A DNA stretch of 53,638 nucleotides, taken from positions 1 through 53,638 of the forward strand of contig JAJZFB010000052.1 of NCBI GenBank assembly GCA_021805545.1. Direction: 5' to 3'. Made by a program: the position numbers and the translations under genes. Below the pieces are notes generated by a model. The model did no database searches, had not been told where the DNA came from, and saw nothing but the letters and a program-made list of their open reading frames with translations. The stretch is from Pseudomonadota bacterium (GTDB taxonomy: Bacteria > Pseudomonadota > Alphaproteobacteria > Acetobacterales > Acetobacteraceae). Every line of letters begins with the position of its first letter. The stretch's first letter is position 1. This document shows positions 7,629 to 16,041 of the stretch, piece by piece.

Positions 7629-7710
7629 GTGTTCTTCGCGTGTCACAGTAAGGTTTAAGTGACAAAACAGGGGCTAAAAGCAATAGGTTTCGTCCCGCAT
7701 GGACGCGATT

Positions 7711-8235
7711 TCACCTGATGTTTCCGTGTAGAATAGATTGATAAATATACATTAAATTTCCATCACGCATAAACTCACCGGCATAGGGCATACCAATGCC
7801 GCCCAAAACCGCGCGGGATGCAAAATTATCCTGCCGTGCGATGGCAACGATACGCTCCAGCCCCGCATTGGAGTGCCCGTAATTAAGAGCCGCGCCAGCG
7901 GCCTCACTGGCCAGACCCAGGCCGCGCATTTCGGGTAGAAAAGCAAAGCGCAGGGCAACGCCCCGGCCATCTGGCCGGTGCATGAGGGCGGTTATGCCAA
8001 GAAACTTGCCGCGCAGAGCGCGCACCGCCCACATGCCATAGCCGTGGCGGCCCCAATCCTGAATGTCATGCGCCAGCTCCGCCGCCACATCAATTGGCCC
8101 CTTTACCCCCCCCAGCATTAGGGCATAGGCACGCGGGTCACCCTTCAGCCGGATTAGGTCCGGCAAGTCCCAATGCCCCACAGGGGTCATCCGCAACCGC
8201 GCTGTGGTTACAACCCAGGCCCAGGTCACGCTCAT
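7711..8235 (-). CDS. GNAT family N-acetyltransferase (RimJ/RimL type)
   Basis: 174 residues. TARLRMTPVG at the start, the central GMWAVRALRGKFLGITALM strands and the LPEMRGLGLASEAAGAALNYG acetyl-CoA loop (R-x-x-G-x-A/G type) match the Acetyltransf_3 group, which acetylates protein N-termini or small amines. Substrate is unknown. It lies 77 bp downstream of ettA on the same strand and could be co-transcribed with it. It is unrelated in sequence to the TacT-like enzyme nearby. Confidence 0.8.
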   Translation of the reverse strand: MSVTWAWVVTTARLRMTPVGHWDLPDLIRLKGDPRAYALMLGGVKGPIDVAAELAHDIQDWGRHGYGMWAVRALRGKFLGITALMHRPDGRGVALRFAFLPEMRGLGLASEAAGAALNYGHSNAGLERIVAIARQDNFASRAVLGGIGMPYAGEFMRDGNLMYIYQSILHGNIR

Positions 8236-8312
8236 CAGGCGCCCCCCTGGGGGACACCAGAGAGAGCGCAGCCGCCTTGGCCTTGCTTATGTGCCAGCAA
8301 GGTGCCTCCGGC

Positions 8313-9992
8313 TTACCGCGTGAGCGGGCGGTATTTGATACGGTGGGGTTCCGTGGCGTCCTGGCCGAGGCGGCGGCGCTTGTCTTCCTCATAGGCCTGA
8401 AAATTGCCTTCGAACCATTCCACATGGCTATCGCCCTCGAAGGCCAGGATATGGGTGGCCAGACGGTCGAGAAACCAGCGATCGTGAGAAATGATAACGG
8501 CACAGCCAGGGAATTCCATCAGGGCCTCTTCCAGCGCGCGCAGCGTATCCACGTCCAGGTCGTTGGTCGGCTCATCGAGCAGGATGACATTTGCCTCCGA
8601 CTTCAGCATCTTGGCGAGGTGCACGCGGTTGCGCTCCCCACCCGAGAGCACACCGACTTTCTTCTGCTGATCCGCGCCTTTGAAGTTGAAGGCCCCAACA
8701 TAAGCGCGTGAAGGGACGGCGCGCTTGCCCAGATAGATGACATCGGTGCCACCGGAGATTTCTTCCCACACATTCTTGTTGGCCTCGAGGCTATCACGCG
8801 ACTGATCGACATAGCCGAGTTTGACGGTCTCGCCAATTTTAAGCGCGCCAGAATCCGGCTTCTCCAGGCCCGTGATCATTTTGAACAGCGTGGATTTGCC
8901 AGCGCCATTGGGGCCGATAACGCCAACAATACCGCCCGGCGGGAGTTTGAAGTTGAGGTTTTCGATCAACTCCCGGTCGCCAAACCCCTTGCAGAGATCG
9001 ATGGCCTCGATAACCGTCCCCCCCAGCCTCGGGCCGGGCGGGATGATGATTTCGGCCACACCAGCCTGCATCTCTTGCGATTTTTGTAGCATTTCCTCGT
9101 AGCGCTGGATGCGGGCGCGGCTCTTGGTCTGGCGCGCCTTGGGGCTCGCGGAAATCCAGTCCTGCTCCTCGGCCAAGGCGCGCTGACGGGCGGATTCTTC
9201 CTTTTCTTCCTGAGCCAGGCGCTTGCGCTTCTGCTCCAGCCAAGCGGAGTAGTTGCCCTCATAAGGGTAGCCGCGGCCACGCTCAATTTCGAGGATCCAG
9301 TTGGTCACATTGTCGAGGAAGTAACGGTCGTGCGTAACAAGGATGACCGTGCCAGCGTAGTTTTGCAAGGTGCGTTCCAGCCACGCCACCGACTCCGCAT
9401 CGAGATGGTTGGTCGGCTCATCGAGCAGCAGCAGTTCGGGCTTTTCCAGCAAAAGGCGGCATAGCGCCACGCGGCGGCGCTCACCTCCAGAAAGCGGGCG
9501 CACATCGGCCTCGGGTGGCGGGCAACGCAGCGCGTCCAGCGCGATTTCAATCTGGCGGTCGAGATCCCAGCCATCGGCGGCATCGATGACTTCCTGCAAC
9601 TGGGCCTGTTCGGCGAGCAGGCTGTTCATCTTGTCATCGTCCATCGGCTCGGCGAATTCTTCCGAGATGGCGTTGAACCGCGCAATGGCCTTGCGCAGAT
9701 CAGCGAAGGCCTCGGCAACATTCTCACCCACGTTCTTCTCTGGGTCGAGCTGCGGCTCCTGCGGCAAATAGCCGACTCGCGCGCCCTCGGCGGCCCAGGC
9801 CTCGCCACCATATTCTTTTTCTATGCCCGCCATGATTTTCAGCAGGGTGGACTTACCGGCACCATTGACGCCAAGCACGCCGATTTTGGCACCAGGCATG
9901 AAAGAGAGCGTGATGCCTTTGAACACCTCACGCCCGCCAGGATAGGCTTTGGTGAGATCTTTCATCACATACACGTATTGGTAAGCGGCCAT
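8313..9992 (-). CDS. ettA: Energy-dependent translational throttle protein EttA (ABC-F)
   Basis: 559 residues, the normal length. Two ABC ATPase domains with Walker A motifs GVNGAGKST and GPNGAGKST, signature motifs LSGGERRR and LSGGERNR, Walker [12 protein letters not shown] and [11 protein letters not shown], and between them the charged P-site tRNA-interaction linker. EttA binds the ribosomal E site and couples the first peptide bond to ATP/ADP level. No membrane domain. The 189 bp between its start and the next gene hold its promoter but nothing else I can identify. Confidence 0.95.
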   Translation of the reverse strand: MAAYQYVYVMKDLTKAYPGGREVFKGITLSFMPGAKIGVLGVNGAGKSTLLKIMAGIEKEYGGEAWAAEGARVGYLPQEPQLDPEKNVGENVAEAFADLRKAIARFNAISEEFAEPMDDDKMNSLLAEQAQLQEVIDAADGWDLDRQIEIALDALRCPPPEADVRPLSGGERRRVALCRLLLEKPELLLLDEPTNHLDAESVAWLERTLQNYAGTVILVTHDRYFLDNVTNWILEIERGRGYPYEGNYSAWLEQKRKRLAQEEKEESARQRALAEEQDWISASPKARQTKSRARIQRYEEMLQKSQEMQAGVAEIIIPPGPRLGGTVIEAIDLCKGFGDRELIENLNFKLPPGGIVGVIGPNGAGKSTLFKMITGLEKPDSGALKIGETVKLGYVDQSRDSLEANKNVWEEISGGTDVIYLGKRAVPSRAYVGAFNFKGADQQKKVGVLSGGERNRVHLAKMLKSEANVILLDEPTNDLDVDTLRALEEALMEFPGCAVIISHDRWFLDRLATHILAFEGDSHVEWFEGNFQAYEEDKRRRLGQDATEPHRIKYRPLTR

Positions 9993-10181
9993 CTAACTGA
10001 TTTCCTTAAATTTGATACCAAGAACAACATGCCGGCACGAGCGCGCAGCGGTCCTTGCCTGACCTGTAAGAAGGGAGTTGCCACGGTTTGCGGCCTGCCG
10101 GCCTGTGTTCTGCGTCCACATGGCCCTGCTCTTTGCACAATTTATGCGGGCCGTCACAGGGGCGGCGCTAGATAAAGCGTG

Positions 10182-10946
10182 TCAGGCCGTAATGCTGGCC
10201 AGCGCCTCGCCGTCCTGCCGCGGGATGGGTTCAGCGGTGCGGGACGGCAAACGTATGGCGTTGAGAATAAAGTCGAGATGGAAATCCTTCACCTTGTCGA
10301 GCGTATAGGGTTTATCCGACTCGCCCGAGCCGGAAACATAGACATCCTCGTTTCTGTACCAATCCGCCGCGGTGTTAAGCATGCGGGAAATGGTGAGGAT
10401 GGTCAGGAATGGATCGATTTCCGGCTTAAAAAGCCTGGCATCGATGCCGTCCTTCAGCACGCGCTTCCAGGCGTAGAAATTCTCCTTCTTGGCCTCTACG
10501 ACATAGGCAAATTCCGGGTTACCCCGGAAGAAACGGCGGCTATTCGTAAGGATGGCGTGGACTTGCTGGTTGCGCGTCATCTCATCCAGCTCGAACAGCA
10601 CCAGAGCGACCAGCCTGCGCTCGGCACTGACCGGTGCTGCGGCAATACGTTTGACAGTGCCACGCAACTGCTGAACCGCGCCGCGCACGATCTCGTGCAG
10701 CATCTCATCCTTGGTGGCAAAGTGATGATAGAGGCTGCCTGAAAGAATTCCAACATCATCGGCAATCTGGCGGACGGTGGTGAAATCGAACCCGCATTCA
10801 GCGAAGCGATGGGTAGCGGCCTGAAGAATGCGGGTACGGCGATCGATTTTACCAGTTTTTGGAGCCGCCTTAAGCTGCTGCGCGGCAGCGGCTTTTGGTG
10901 CTGTTTTGGCCCCAGACAGCCTAGCCTGTTTAGTATCTTCCGCCAT
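10182..10946 (-). CDS. TetR/AcrR family transcriptional regulator
   Basis: 254 residues from the ATG at 10946 (GAGG lies a few bases upstream). A start 12 bp earlier is also possible. After an Ala/Lys-rich tail, residues about 30-80 form the TetR helix-turn-helix (RILQAATHRFAECGF, TTVRQIADDVGILSGSLYHHF). The C-terminal ligand domain has no recognisable specificity. It is transcribed away from the CoA-transferase gene across a 247-bp gap that contains a perfect palindrome, repeated before the amidohydrolase gene. It is therefore the likely repressor of the cluster. Confidence 0.85.
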   Translation of the reverse strand: MAEDTKQARLSGAKTAPKAAAAQQLKAAPKTGKIDRRTRILQAATHRFAECGFDFTTVRQIADDVGILSGSLYHHFATKDEMLHEIVRGAVQQLRGTVKRIAAAPVSAERRLVALVLFELDEMTRNQQVHAILTNSRRFFRGNPEFAYVVEAKKENFYAWKRVLKDGIDARLFKPEIDPFLTILTISRMLNTAADWYRNEDVYVSGSGESDKPYTLDKVKDFHLDFILNAIRLPSRTAEPIPRQDGEALASITA

Positions 10947-11107
10947 CCTGCCCCTCATTCCTCCTAGCCGCGCCACCAGCCGGAAGACAGCGGCGTGGCA
11001 TATGAAAAGACCCCATAGCAAACCACGGATATTAACGCGACCAGCGGTGGAACTTTCATGACCACCTCCCCGCTGTGCTTGACGGCGATAGCGCCCATGG
11101 ATATTTT

Positions 11108-11124
11108 ACCAAGCGCTTGATACA
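11108..11124. promoter_or_regulatory. Palindromic operator 1 of the catabolic cluster
   Basis: The perfect palindrome CAAGCGCTTG (11110-11119) sits in ACCAAGCGCTTGATACA, directly before a -10-like CATAAT (11123-11128). It lies 75-85 bp upstream of the CoA-transferase start, in the region divergent from the tetR gene. The same 17-mer, one base different, occurs at 13285-13301. Placement against the -10 element fits repression by TetR. Confidence 0.6.
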
Positions 11125-11193
11125 TAATTTAGGCAGCAACAGCAACCGTGGCCGGGCCGTGAATTTTTACCGCCACGAATAGGGAGTGGGGAG

Positions 11194-12408
11194 ATGATGG
11201 GTGCGTTTTCTGGCGTCCGGGTGGTGGAACTGGCGCAATTTGTATTTGTGCCCGCCGCCGGGGCCTTGCTGGCGGACCAAGGGGCGGAGGTCATCCATAT
11301 AGAGCCTCCGGGGGCAGGCGACCCGTACCGGACATTAAAGATTGCCGATGGGCGGGCAACTAAATCGGCCAATCTTTCGATGGAGCTGAATAACCGCGGC
11401 AAGAAAAGCGTGGCCATCGACCTGAAAACCGCTGCGGGTCGTGACGTGTTTCTGCGCCTGATCGAAACTGCGGATGTATTCCTCACCAGCCTGCGCCCTC
11501 CGGCCATAGAACGGCTTGGTTTTGACGTAAAGGCATTGCGCGCGCGCAACCCGAAGCTGATCTATGTACGCGGCAATGGCGTGGGGTTCCGCGGCAAAGA
11601 GGCCGGCAAGGCGGGATTTGACGCCTCGGCCTTTTGGGCGCGCGGTGGATTTGCGCACATGCTGAATGTGGCGAATGCGGATGCCCCGTTGCGGCCACGC
11701 CCGGCACTGGGAGACCATGCATCTTCCGTTGCCGTGGCCTATGGCATTGCCGGGGCGTTGTTCAAACGGGCACAGACAGGTGAGCCATCGGTGGTGGATA
11801 TATCTCTGCTGGCATCGGCCATGTGGATACTCTCGGCCGATGTGGTGCTGAGCCAGGTGCAAACGCCGGAACAAATGGCGGCAACCAGTCAGGCATCGCG
11901 CTTTCCCCTGACCACCGCCTACAAGACACGTGATGGCCGATTCATTCAGCTGATGCTGCTGGACCCGGAGCGCTATTGGCTTTCACTCTGCCGCTTGCTG
12001 GGGCGCGAGGAATTGGCCGGCGATCCGCGCTTTGCCACAAGCCGGGCCCGGGTGGAAAATGGCGCGGCGCTGATTGGTGAATTCAGTGCCACCGTGGCGG
12101 TGCGGGACTGGGCGGATTGGAAGCCGCTGTTTGAGGGCTGGGACGCTCCCTGGGAGTTGGTGAAAACCATCCACGAGGTGGCGGAAGACCCGCAGGCGGC
12201 AGCCAACGGGTATTTGTTTGATGTAACGGTGCAAGATGGCTCTAACGTGACATTGGCCAGCGGGCCGGTGGGTTTTGATGGACGCAGCGCACCGCTTGAG
12301 CCGCGGCGGGCGCCGCAACTGGGCGAACACACAGATGAGATTCTGTACGGGCTAGGGCTGACACCGCAAGACGTGTCACGGCTGCGTGCCTGTGCCGCCG
12401 TGCAATAA
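11194..12408 (+). CDS. CaiB/BaiF family CoA-transferase (family III)
   Basis: 404 residues. The N-terminus LSGVRVVELAQ-like stretch (FSGVRVVELAQFVFVPAAG), the VAIDLKTAAGRDVFLRLIETADVFL segment and GDHASSVAVAYGIAGALF are typical of family III CoA-transferases, which move CoA between carboxylic acids through an aspartyl-CoA intermediate (the GD of GDHAS, near residue 171, is the expected Asp). Start at 11194 or 11197, both preceded by GGGAG. It is followed 16 bp later by an FAH-family gene. Substrate unknown; the neighbours suggest catabolism of an organic acid. Confidence 0.87.
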   Translation: MMGAFSGVRVVELAQFVFVPAAGALLADQGAEVIHIEPPGAGDPYRTLKIADGRATKSANLSMELNNRGKKSVAIDLKTAAGRDVFLRLIETADVFLTSLRPPAIERLGFDVKALRARNPKLIYVRGNGVGFRGKEAGKAGFDASAFWARGGFAHMLNVANADAPLRPRPALGDHASSVAVAYGIAGALFKRAQTGEPSVVDISLLASAMWILSADVVLSQVQTPEQMAATSQASRFPLTTAYKTRDGRFIQLMLLDPERYWLSLCRLLGREELAGDPRFATSRARVENGAALIGEFSATVAVRDWADWKPLFEGWDAPWELVKTIHEVAEDPQAAANGYLFDVTVQDGSNVTLASGPVGFDGRSAPLEPRRAPQLGEHTDEILYGLGLTPQDVSRLRACAAVQ

Positions 12409-12424
12409 ACCTTTAGGATATGCC

Positions 12425-13264
12425 ATGAAAATTTGCCGTTTTATGCTGCCAGAAGAAAATTTGCCTCGCCTGGGCCTGGTGAACGGAGAGGCGATACACG
12501 ACGTAACAGATGTGACGCGCGAACTGCCCGCCGTAACCTGGCCCTTACCGCGCGAGGATTTATTCCTGGCCAGCCTGCCACGGCTACGGCCCTTGATTGA
12601 ACAGGCGGCGAAAAGCTCCCCCGCTCTGCCCCGGGCGGCGGTAAAATTGCTGTCGCCCGTGGCAAATCCCGGGAAATTCATCTGCGGTGTGGGAAATTGG
12701 AAGCACCACGGCGCGCCGCTCGGGGTGCTGGGATTCTTATTCAAGGCAACCAGCGCGATGGCTGGGGCGGATGAGGGCGTGCACATACGCTGGACCAGCC
12801 GTACCACATTGCACGAACCGGAACTGGCGATTGTGATAGGCCGGACCTGCAGCAATGTGAGCGAGGCCGAGGCGCTGGATTATGTGGCCGGCTACACGGG
12901 CGGCATGGATATGACCATGAAAGAACAAAAGGAGTTTTTCTGCTTCTGTAAATCTTTTGACAGTTACGGCGTGCTTGGCCCGTGGCTGGTGACCGGAGAT
13001 GAAATTCCCGACCCATCCAGCCTGGCGTACGAATTCCGGGTGAATGGCGAATTGCGCGGGCAGCGCGCTTTTGGCGATTTGACCGGCAGCCCCGCACAGC
13101 TTGTGGCTTTCGCCTCCTCAGCCATGACGCTGTACCCTGGCGATGTGATTTTCTCGGGCGCTGCCGACGTGGCACCGGTGATGCCCGGTGATGTGATGAG
13201 CCTTGATATTCCACGCATTGGCCGCATGGATATATCCGTGTCAGCCTCGCCACTGGCCCAATGA
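12425..13264 (+). CDS. Fumarylacetoacetate hydrolase (FAH) family protein
   Basis: 279 residues from the ATG at 12425 (AGGA upstream). A short N-terminal region leads into the FAH fold: GKFICGVGNWKHHG, the metal-site stretch HEPELAIVIGR, the YTGGMDMTMKEQK helix and GDVIFSGAADVAPVMPGDVM. FAH-family enzymes hydrolyse or decarboxylate beta-diketo or 2-oxo acids in aromatic and heterocycle degradation. Start lies 16 bp behind the CoA-transferase stop, so they share a message. Exact substrate cannot be told. Confidence 0.85.
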   Translation: MKICRFMLPEENLPRLGLVNGEAIHDVTDVTRELPAVTWPLPREDLFLASLPRLRPLIEQAAKSSPALPRAAVKLLSPVANPGKFICGVGNWKHHGAPLGVLGFLFKATSAMAGADEGVHIRWTSRTTLHEPELAIVIGRTCSNVSEAEALDYVAGYTGGMDMTMKEQKEFFCFCKSFDSYGVLGPWLVTGDEIPDPSSLAYEFRVNGELRGQRAFGDLTGSPAQLVAFASSAMTLYPGDVIFSGAADVAPVMPGDVMSLDIPRIGRMDISVSASPLAQ

Positions 13265-13284
13265 AGCCGCCACACAGGATAAAA

Positions 13285-13303
13285 ACCAAGCGCTTGCTAC
13301 AAT
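13285..13303. promoter_or_regulatory. Palindromic operator 2 with -10 box, before the amidohydrolase
   Basis: ACCAAGCGCTTGCTACA repeats operator 1 with one changed base. The palindrome CAAGCGCTTG is at 13287-13296 and is followed at once by TACAAT (13298-13303), a good -10 hexamer. It starts only about 20 bp after the FAH stop codon and 70-85 bp before the amidohydrolase start, giving that gene its own regulated promoter. Confidence 0.6.
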
Positions 13304-13369
13304 TTTAATTTTTTGCTAGGCTCCTTGAATGCAAACGCCGCGGCGCAAGCCCAAAATCAGGAGGATAGA

Positions 13370-14554
13370 ATGGATGCCACAGAGATAATTGACGCCAACC
13401 GGGACGTGGAAGCAGAGCCCCGTGTGGCCGATTTTGTGATTGATGCCGATGTACACGTGACCCCCCCGCCCGGCATGTGGCGCGACTACTTGCCGCCCAA
13501 ATTCCGCGAGCTGGCCCCTGTGGTGGAGAGCGACGGCGAGTTTGATTATGTCGTGTTTGAAGGAGCACGGCGCAAGGTTCATCTGATGCAGTCTCAGGCT
13601 GGGCGCTCCGCCAAGGAGTACCGCAATGCGGGAAAGCTGTCCGATATGCGCCTGGGCGGCTGGATGGCGCCGCAACGGCTCCGCGACATGGACAAAGACG
13701 GAGTGGACGTGGCCATCGTGTTTGGCGGCGGACCGTTGCAGACGGGGAATATGGACCTGTATACCAGTAGTTTCGGCGCCTATAACCGTTGGGTGGCGGA
13801 TTTTTGCAGCGAAAACCCGAAGCGTTTGAAATATGCGGCTTTTTTGCCGGTTATGGATGTGGACCAAACCATCGCCATGATGCATGATGCCAAGCGCAGC
13901 GGTGCCGTGGCCGTGAATATTCCGGCTTTTCCGCAAACGGCAAGCACACTGAACAAAGCTCTCTCACAATATCAAGCGCTTTCGGGCGATGCGCAAAGCC
14001 TCCGGCAATATCGCGATGCGGAATTCGACCCGCTTTGGGCCGCAGCTTGCGATCTTGACTTGGCCGTTACCTTCCATCTTGGCGCGCGCGTATCCCGCTT
14101 TACGGACAAAACCAACTTCTTGCCGGATGTCGTAATGGGCAAACCAGCCATGCTGGAAATGCCCGCCATCATGATTTATGGTGGCGTGTTTGACCGTTTT
14201 CCGAATTTGCGCATTGGGTTGATTGAGGCTGGCGTAGGATGGATTCCCTGGGCAGCCAACTATATGGATCGCACCTGGGACATGCAGCGCTACTGGACGG
14301 AATGTAACATCGCCCATCCACCCAGTTATTACTTCGACCAAAACGTCTATGCTTCGTTCATCAGCGATCCGATCGGCGTACAGTTGCGGCATCAGCCTGG
14401 CGGACGAAATATAATGTGGTCATCAGATTATCCACATTCTGAGACAACCTTCCCACATTCACACAAGACGATCGAGCAAAATTTCAGAGGCGTTCCCCAC
14501 GCCGAACGGGATTGGATCATCGCAGGTTGCGCCAAAAAATTCTTTTCAATATAG
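13370..14554 (+). CDS. Amidohydrolase family (amidohydrolase_2, ACMSD-like) protein
   Basis: 394 residues from the ATG at 13370, which has a strong AGGAGG five bases upstream; an upstream in-frame TTG is unlikely. The pattern DADVHVTPPPGMWRDYLP, a mid-protein FHLGARVS and the C-terminal MWSSDYPHSETTFPHS are those of metal-dependent amidohydrolase_2 enzymes, which include carboxymuconate-semialdehyde and o-pyrocatechuate-type decarboxylases and ring or lactone hydrolases. Together with the FAH and CoA-transferase genes and the shared operator this suggests one degradative route. Substrate unknown. Confidence 0.82.
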   Translation: MDATEIIDANRDVEAEPRVADFVIDADVHVTPPPGMWRDYLPPKFRELAPVVESDGEFDYVVFEGARRKVHLMQSQAGRSAKEYRNAGKLSDMRLGGWMAPQRLRDMDKDGVDVAIVFGGGPLQTGNMDLYTSSFGAYNRWVADFCSENPKRLKYAAFLPVMDVDQTIAMMHDAKRSGAVAVNIPAFPQTASTLNKALSQYQALSGDAQSLRQYRDAEFDPLWAAACDLDLAVTFHLGARVSRFTDKTNFLPDVVMGKPAMLEMPAIMIYGGVFDRFPNLRIGLIEAGVGWIPWAANYMDRTWDMQRYWTECNIAHPPSYYFDQNVYASFISDPIGVQLRHQPGGRNIMWSSDYPHSETTFPHSHKTIEQNFRGVPHAERDWIIAGCAKKFFSI

Positions 14555-14577
14555 TAATATTTTAGCCTGACCTCGCG

Positions 14578-14609
14578 CGAGAGGGGAGACTAATCAGTCT
14601 CTCCTCTCG
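14578..14609 (+). terminator. Terminator hairpin after the amidohydrolase
   Basis: CGAGAGGGGAGACT (14578-14591) and AGTCTCTCCTCTCG (14596-14609) pair over 14 positions with one G-U wobble and a four-base loop. It lies 24 bp after the stop codon. No long T run follows, but stem strength and position suit a terminator. Confidence 0.6.
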
Positions 14610-14749
14610 AATGTCTTGAAAATTCGAGCGCATGGTTCTGTAAAGAACAATGTCGTGGCCATAACATATTTGTAACTTCGTTCACCTTGGAGGTGGTGTT
14701 AGCCTAAGGTGTTGAGGTAGGCGTGTGGCCGCCTGCCCGGAATCATCTT

Positions 14750-14783
14750 CATGCAAATATCTCAGCACCTTGATATTTGCATG
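14750..14783. repeat. Perfect 12-bp inverted repeat in front of an orphan gene
   Basis: CATGCAAATATC (14750-14761) and GATATTTGCATG (14772-14783) are exact inverted copies with a 10-nt loop. The right arm ends seven bases before the ATG at 14791. It may be a regulator's operator, or an RNA hairpin controlling translation. The rest of 14610-14749 holds G-rich sequence (GGAGGTGGTGTT, AAGGTGTTGAGGTAGG) with no gene I can support. Confidence 0.5.
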
Positions 14784-14790
14784 ACTCCAG

Positions 14791-15285
14791 ATGGCCACGA
14801 GAGACGCCAGCCGGAGCCAGGACGAAATGGGGAAATCCGCCGACGACACCGCAAGCAGCGCTACATTCTCTTTTGCTGGCTATGTTAGCGGCAAGCTGCC
14901 GGGCGTGCCCGAAACCGCGGCGATGGCTGAAATCGGCACCGCTGTTGCCAAGCTGCGGCATGATCTGGATGCCTGCCACCCAAACAACCCATCTTTGGCC
15001 TATGCGCTGGCCGCTGAAACCCACGCTGCCATGCAGCATAAATGGCACCACTACCCGCAAGAAACCCGGGCCGCGCTGTTGCTGGCCTTTTTGAAAGAGG
15101 TTTCCGGGGTGCAGCACCAGCTCCGGACGCGGATCGCCCGGATTGAGCCAGAAAATGGCTACATGTTCGGCCTACAGGACGAGGCGATGAAGCTGGAGGC
15201 CCAGGCCGAGATTCTGCAAGAGGAAATTAACCGGGCAGAAGCCGATTTGCAGACACTGCTGGCGGGGGATGAAGCTCTGCAATAA
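14791..15285 (+). CDS. Hypothetical protein with C-terminal coiled coil
   Basis: 164 residues, no family recognised. No signal peptide or membrane helix. Residues about 40-115 are Ala-rich and helical with many His (KWHHYPQETRAALLLAFLKEV), and the last 35 or so (DEAMKLEAQAEILQEEINRA) look like a coiled coil. The ATG at 14791 lacks a ribosome-binding site and sits behind a perfect hairpin. An alternative ATG at 14827 has AGGA close upstream. A tRNA gene on the other strand ends 10 bp after the stop. Confidence 0.55.
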   Translation: MATRDASRSQDEMGKSADDTASSATFSFAGYVSGKLPGVPETAAMAEIGTAVAKLRHDLDACHPNNPSLAYALAAETHAAMQHKWHHYPQETRAALLLAFLKEVSGVQHQLRTRIARIEPENGYMFGLQDEAMKLEAQAEILQEEINRAEADLQTLLAGDEALQ

Positions 15286-15295
15286 TACCTGAAAC

Positions 15296-15371
15296 TGGTG
15301 CGCCGGGCAGGAATCGAACCCGCAGCCAAACCGTTATGAGCGGTCCGCTCTAACCGTTGAGCTACCGGCGC
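15296..15371 (-). tRNA. tRNA with CAT anticodon, probably Ile2 (lysidine type)
   Basis: 76 nt folding into a full cloverleaf: acceptor GCGCCGG/CCGGCGC, D arm GCTC/GAGC, anticodon stem GACCG/CGGTT (one G-U) with loop CTCATAA, T arm GCGGG-TTCGATT-CCTGC, discriminator A and encoded CCA. The anticodon is CAT, which could be Met or Ile decoded after lysidine modification. The AACGGTTTGGCTGC segment resembles tRNA-Ile2 more than elongator tRNA-Met, and position 1-72 pairs, so it is not an initiator. Divergent from ppa. Confidence 0.88.
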
Positions 15372-15375
15372 ACAC

Positions 15376-15397
15376 CCTTTCAGTAGGGCCTGAAAGG
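15376..15397. repeat. 8-bp hairpin just upstream of the tRNA
   Basis: CCTTTCAG (15376-15383) and CTGAAAGG (15390-15397) pair perfectly with a six-base loop, 4 bp from the tRNA 5' end and about 90 bp before the ppa start. It may stop read-through from the orphan gene on the plus strand or belong to the tRNA promoter region. No T run on either side. Confidence 0.35.
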
Positions 15398-15485
15398 CTG
15401 CCGCACCATACAAGCCATGGCCGCGTTGGCAAGATGCGCCGGGCCGGGTTATACGCGCCGCAGTCTTCAACAGGAGTTCCGGTCT

Positions 15486-16007
15486 ATGGACGTCAGCAAG
15501 CTTTCCCCCGGCAAGGACCTGCCGCGCGACATTAATGTTGTGGTCGAGATTCCCGCCGGGTCCGGCGTGAAATACGAGATCGACAAGGAGAGCGGCGCAC
15601 TGGTGGTTGACCGCGTTGTGTTCACGCCGATGACTTACCCCGCCGCCTACGGCTTCATTCCCGGCACGCTGGCCGATGACGGCGACCCCGCGGACGCGCT
15701 GGTGCTGCTGCCCACCGCCGTGGTGCCCGGTGCCGTTATCCGCTGCCGCCCCATCGGGCTGCTGCAAATGGAGGATGAGTCCGGCCAGGATGAGAAGATT
15801 ATTTGCGTTCCACACGACAAGGTGCACCCGCAATATACCGATGTGACCGAGGTAGCCCAGTTACCCGCCATCACACGCGACGTGATTAAGCATTTTTTCG
15901 AGCATTATAAGGATCTCGAGAAGGGCAAATGGGTGAAAATCACCGGCTGGGCGAACCGCGCCGCCGCCGAGGCCGCCATTACCGCCAGCTTGGCACGCGC
16001 CAAGTAA
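15486..16007 (+). CDS. ppa: Inorganic pyrophosphatase
   Basis: 173 residues, the usual family I length. Hydrolyses pyrophosphate to two phosphates and so pulls biosynthetic reactions forward; cytoplasmic, Mg-dependent. The signature DDGDPADAL (D-x-D-P-x-D) is present, as are KYEIDKESG and the YGFIPGTL strand. The start at 15486 has GGAG upstream; an earlier frame start at 15417 only adds non-conserved residues. Ends in a strong bidirectional terminator. Confidence 0.95.
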   Translation: MDVSKLSPGKDLPRDINVVVEIPAGSGVKYEIDKESGALVVDRVVFTPMTYPAAYGFIPGTLADDGDPADALVLLPTAVVPGAVIRCRPIGLLQMEDESGQDEKIICVPHDKVHPQYTDVTEVAQLPAITRDVIKHFFEHYKDLEKGKWVKITGWANRAAAEAAITASLARAK

Positions 16008-16010
16008 CGC

Positions 16011-16041
16011 AAACCCTCCCGGCCCATGGCCGGGAGGGTTT
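16011..16041. terminator. Bidirectional terminator between ppa and the TlpA-like gene
   Basis: AAACCCTCCCGGCC (16011-16024) and GGCCGGGAGGGTTT (16028-16041) form a perfect 14-bp stem with a three-base loop, flanked by A and T stretches on both sides. It serves the two convergent genes. Confidence 0.88.

Noticed and set aside
9978-10175. Small plus-strand frame with CLTCKKG and CGLPAC, resembling a zinc knuckle
   Set aside because: No ribosome-binding site, overlaps the ettA start, and the Cys spacing fits no family I know; probably chance.
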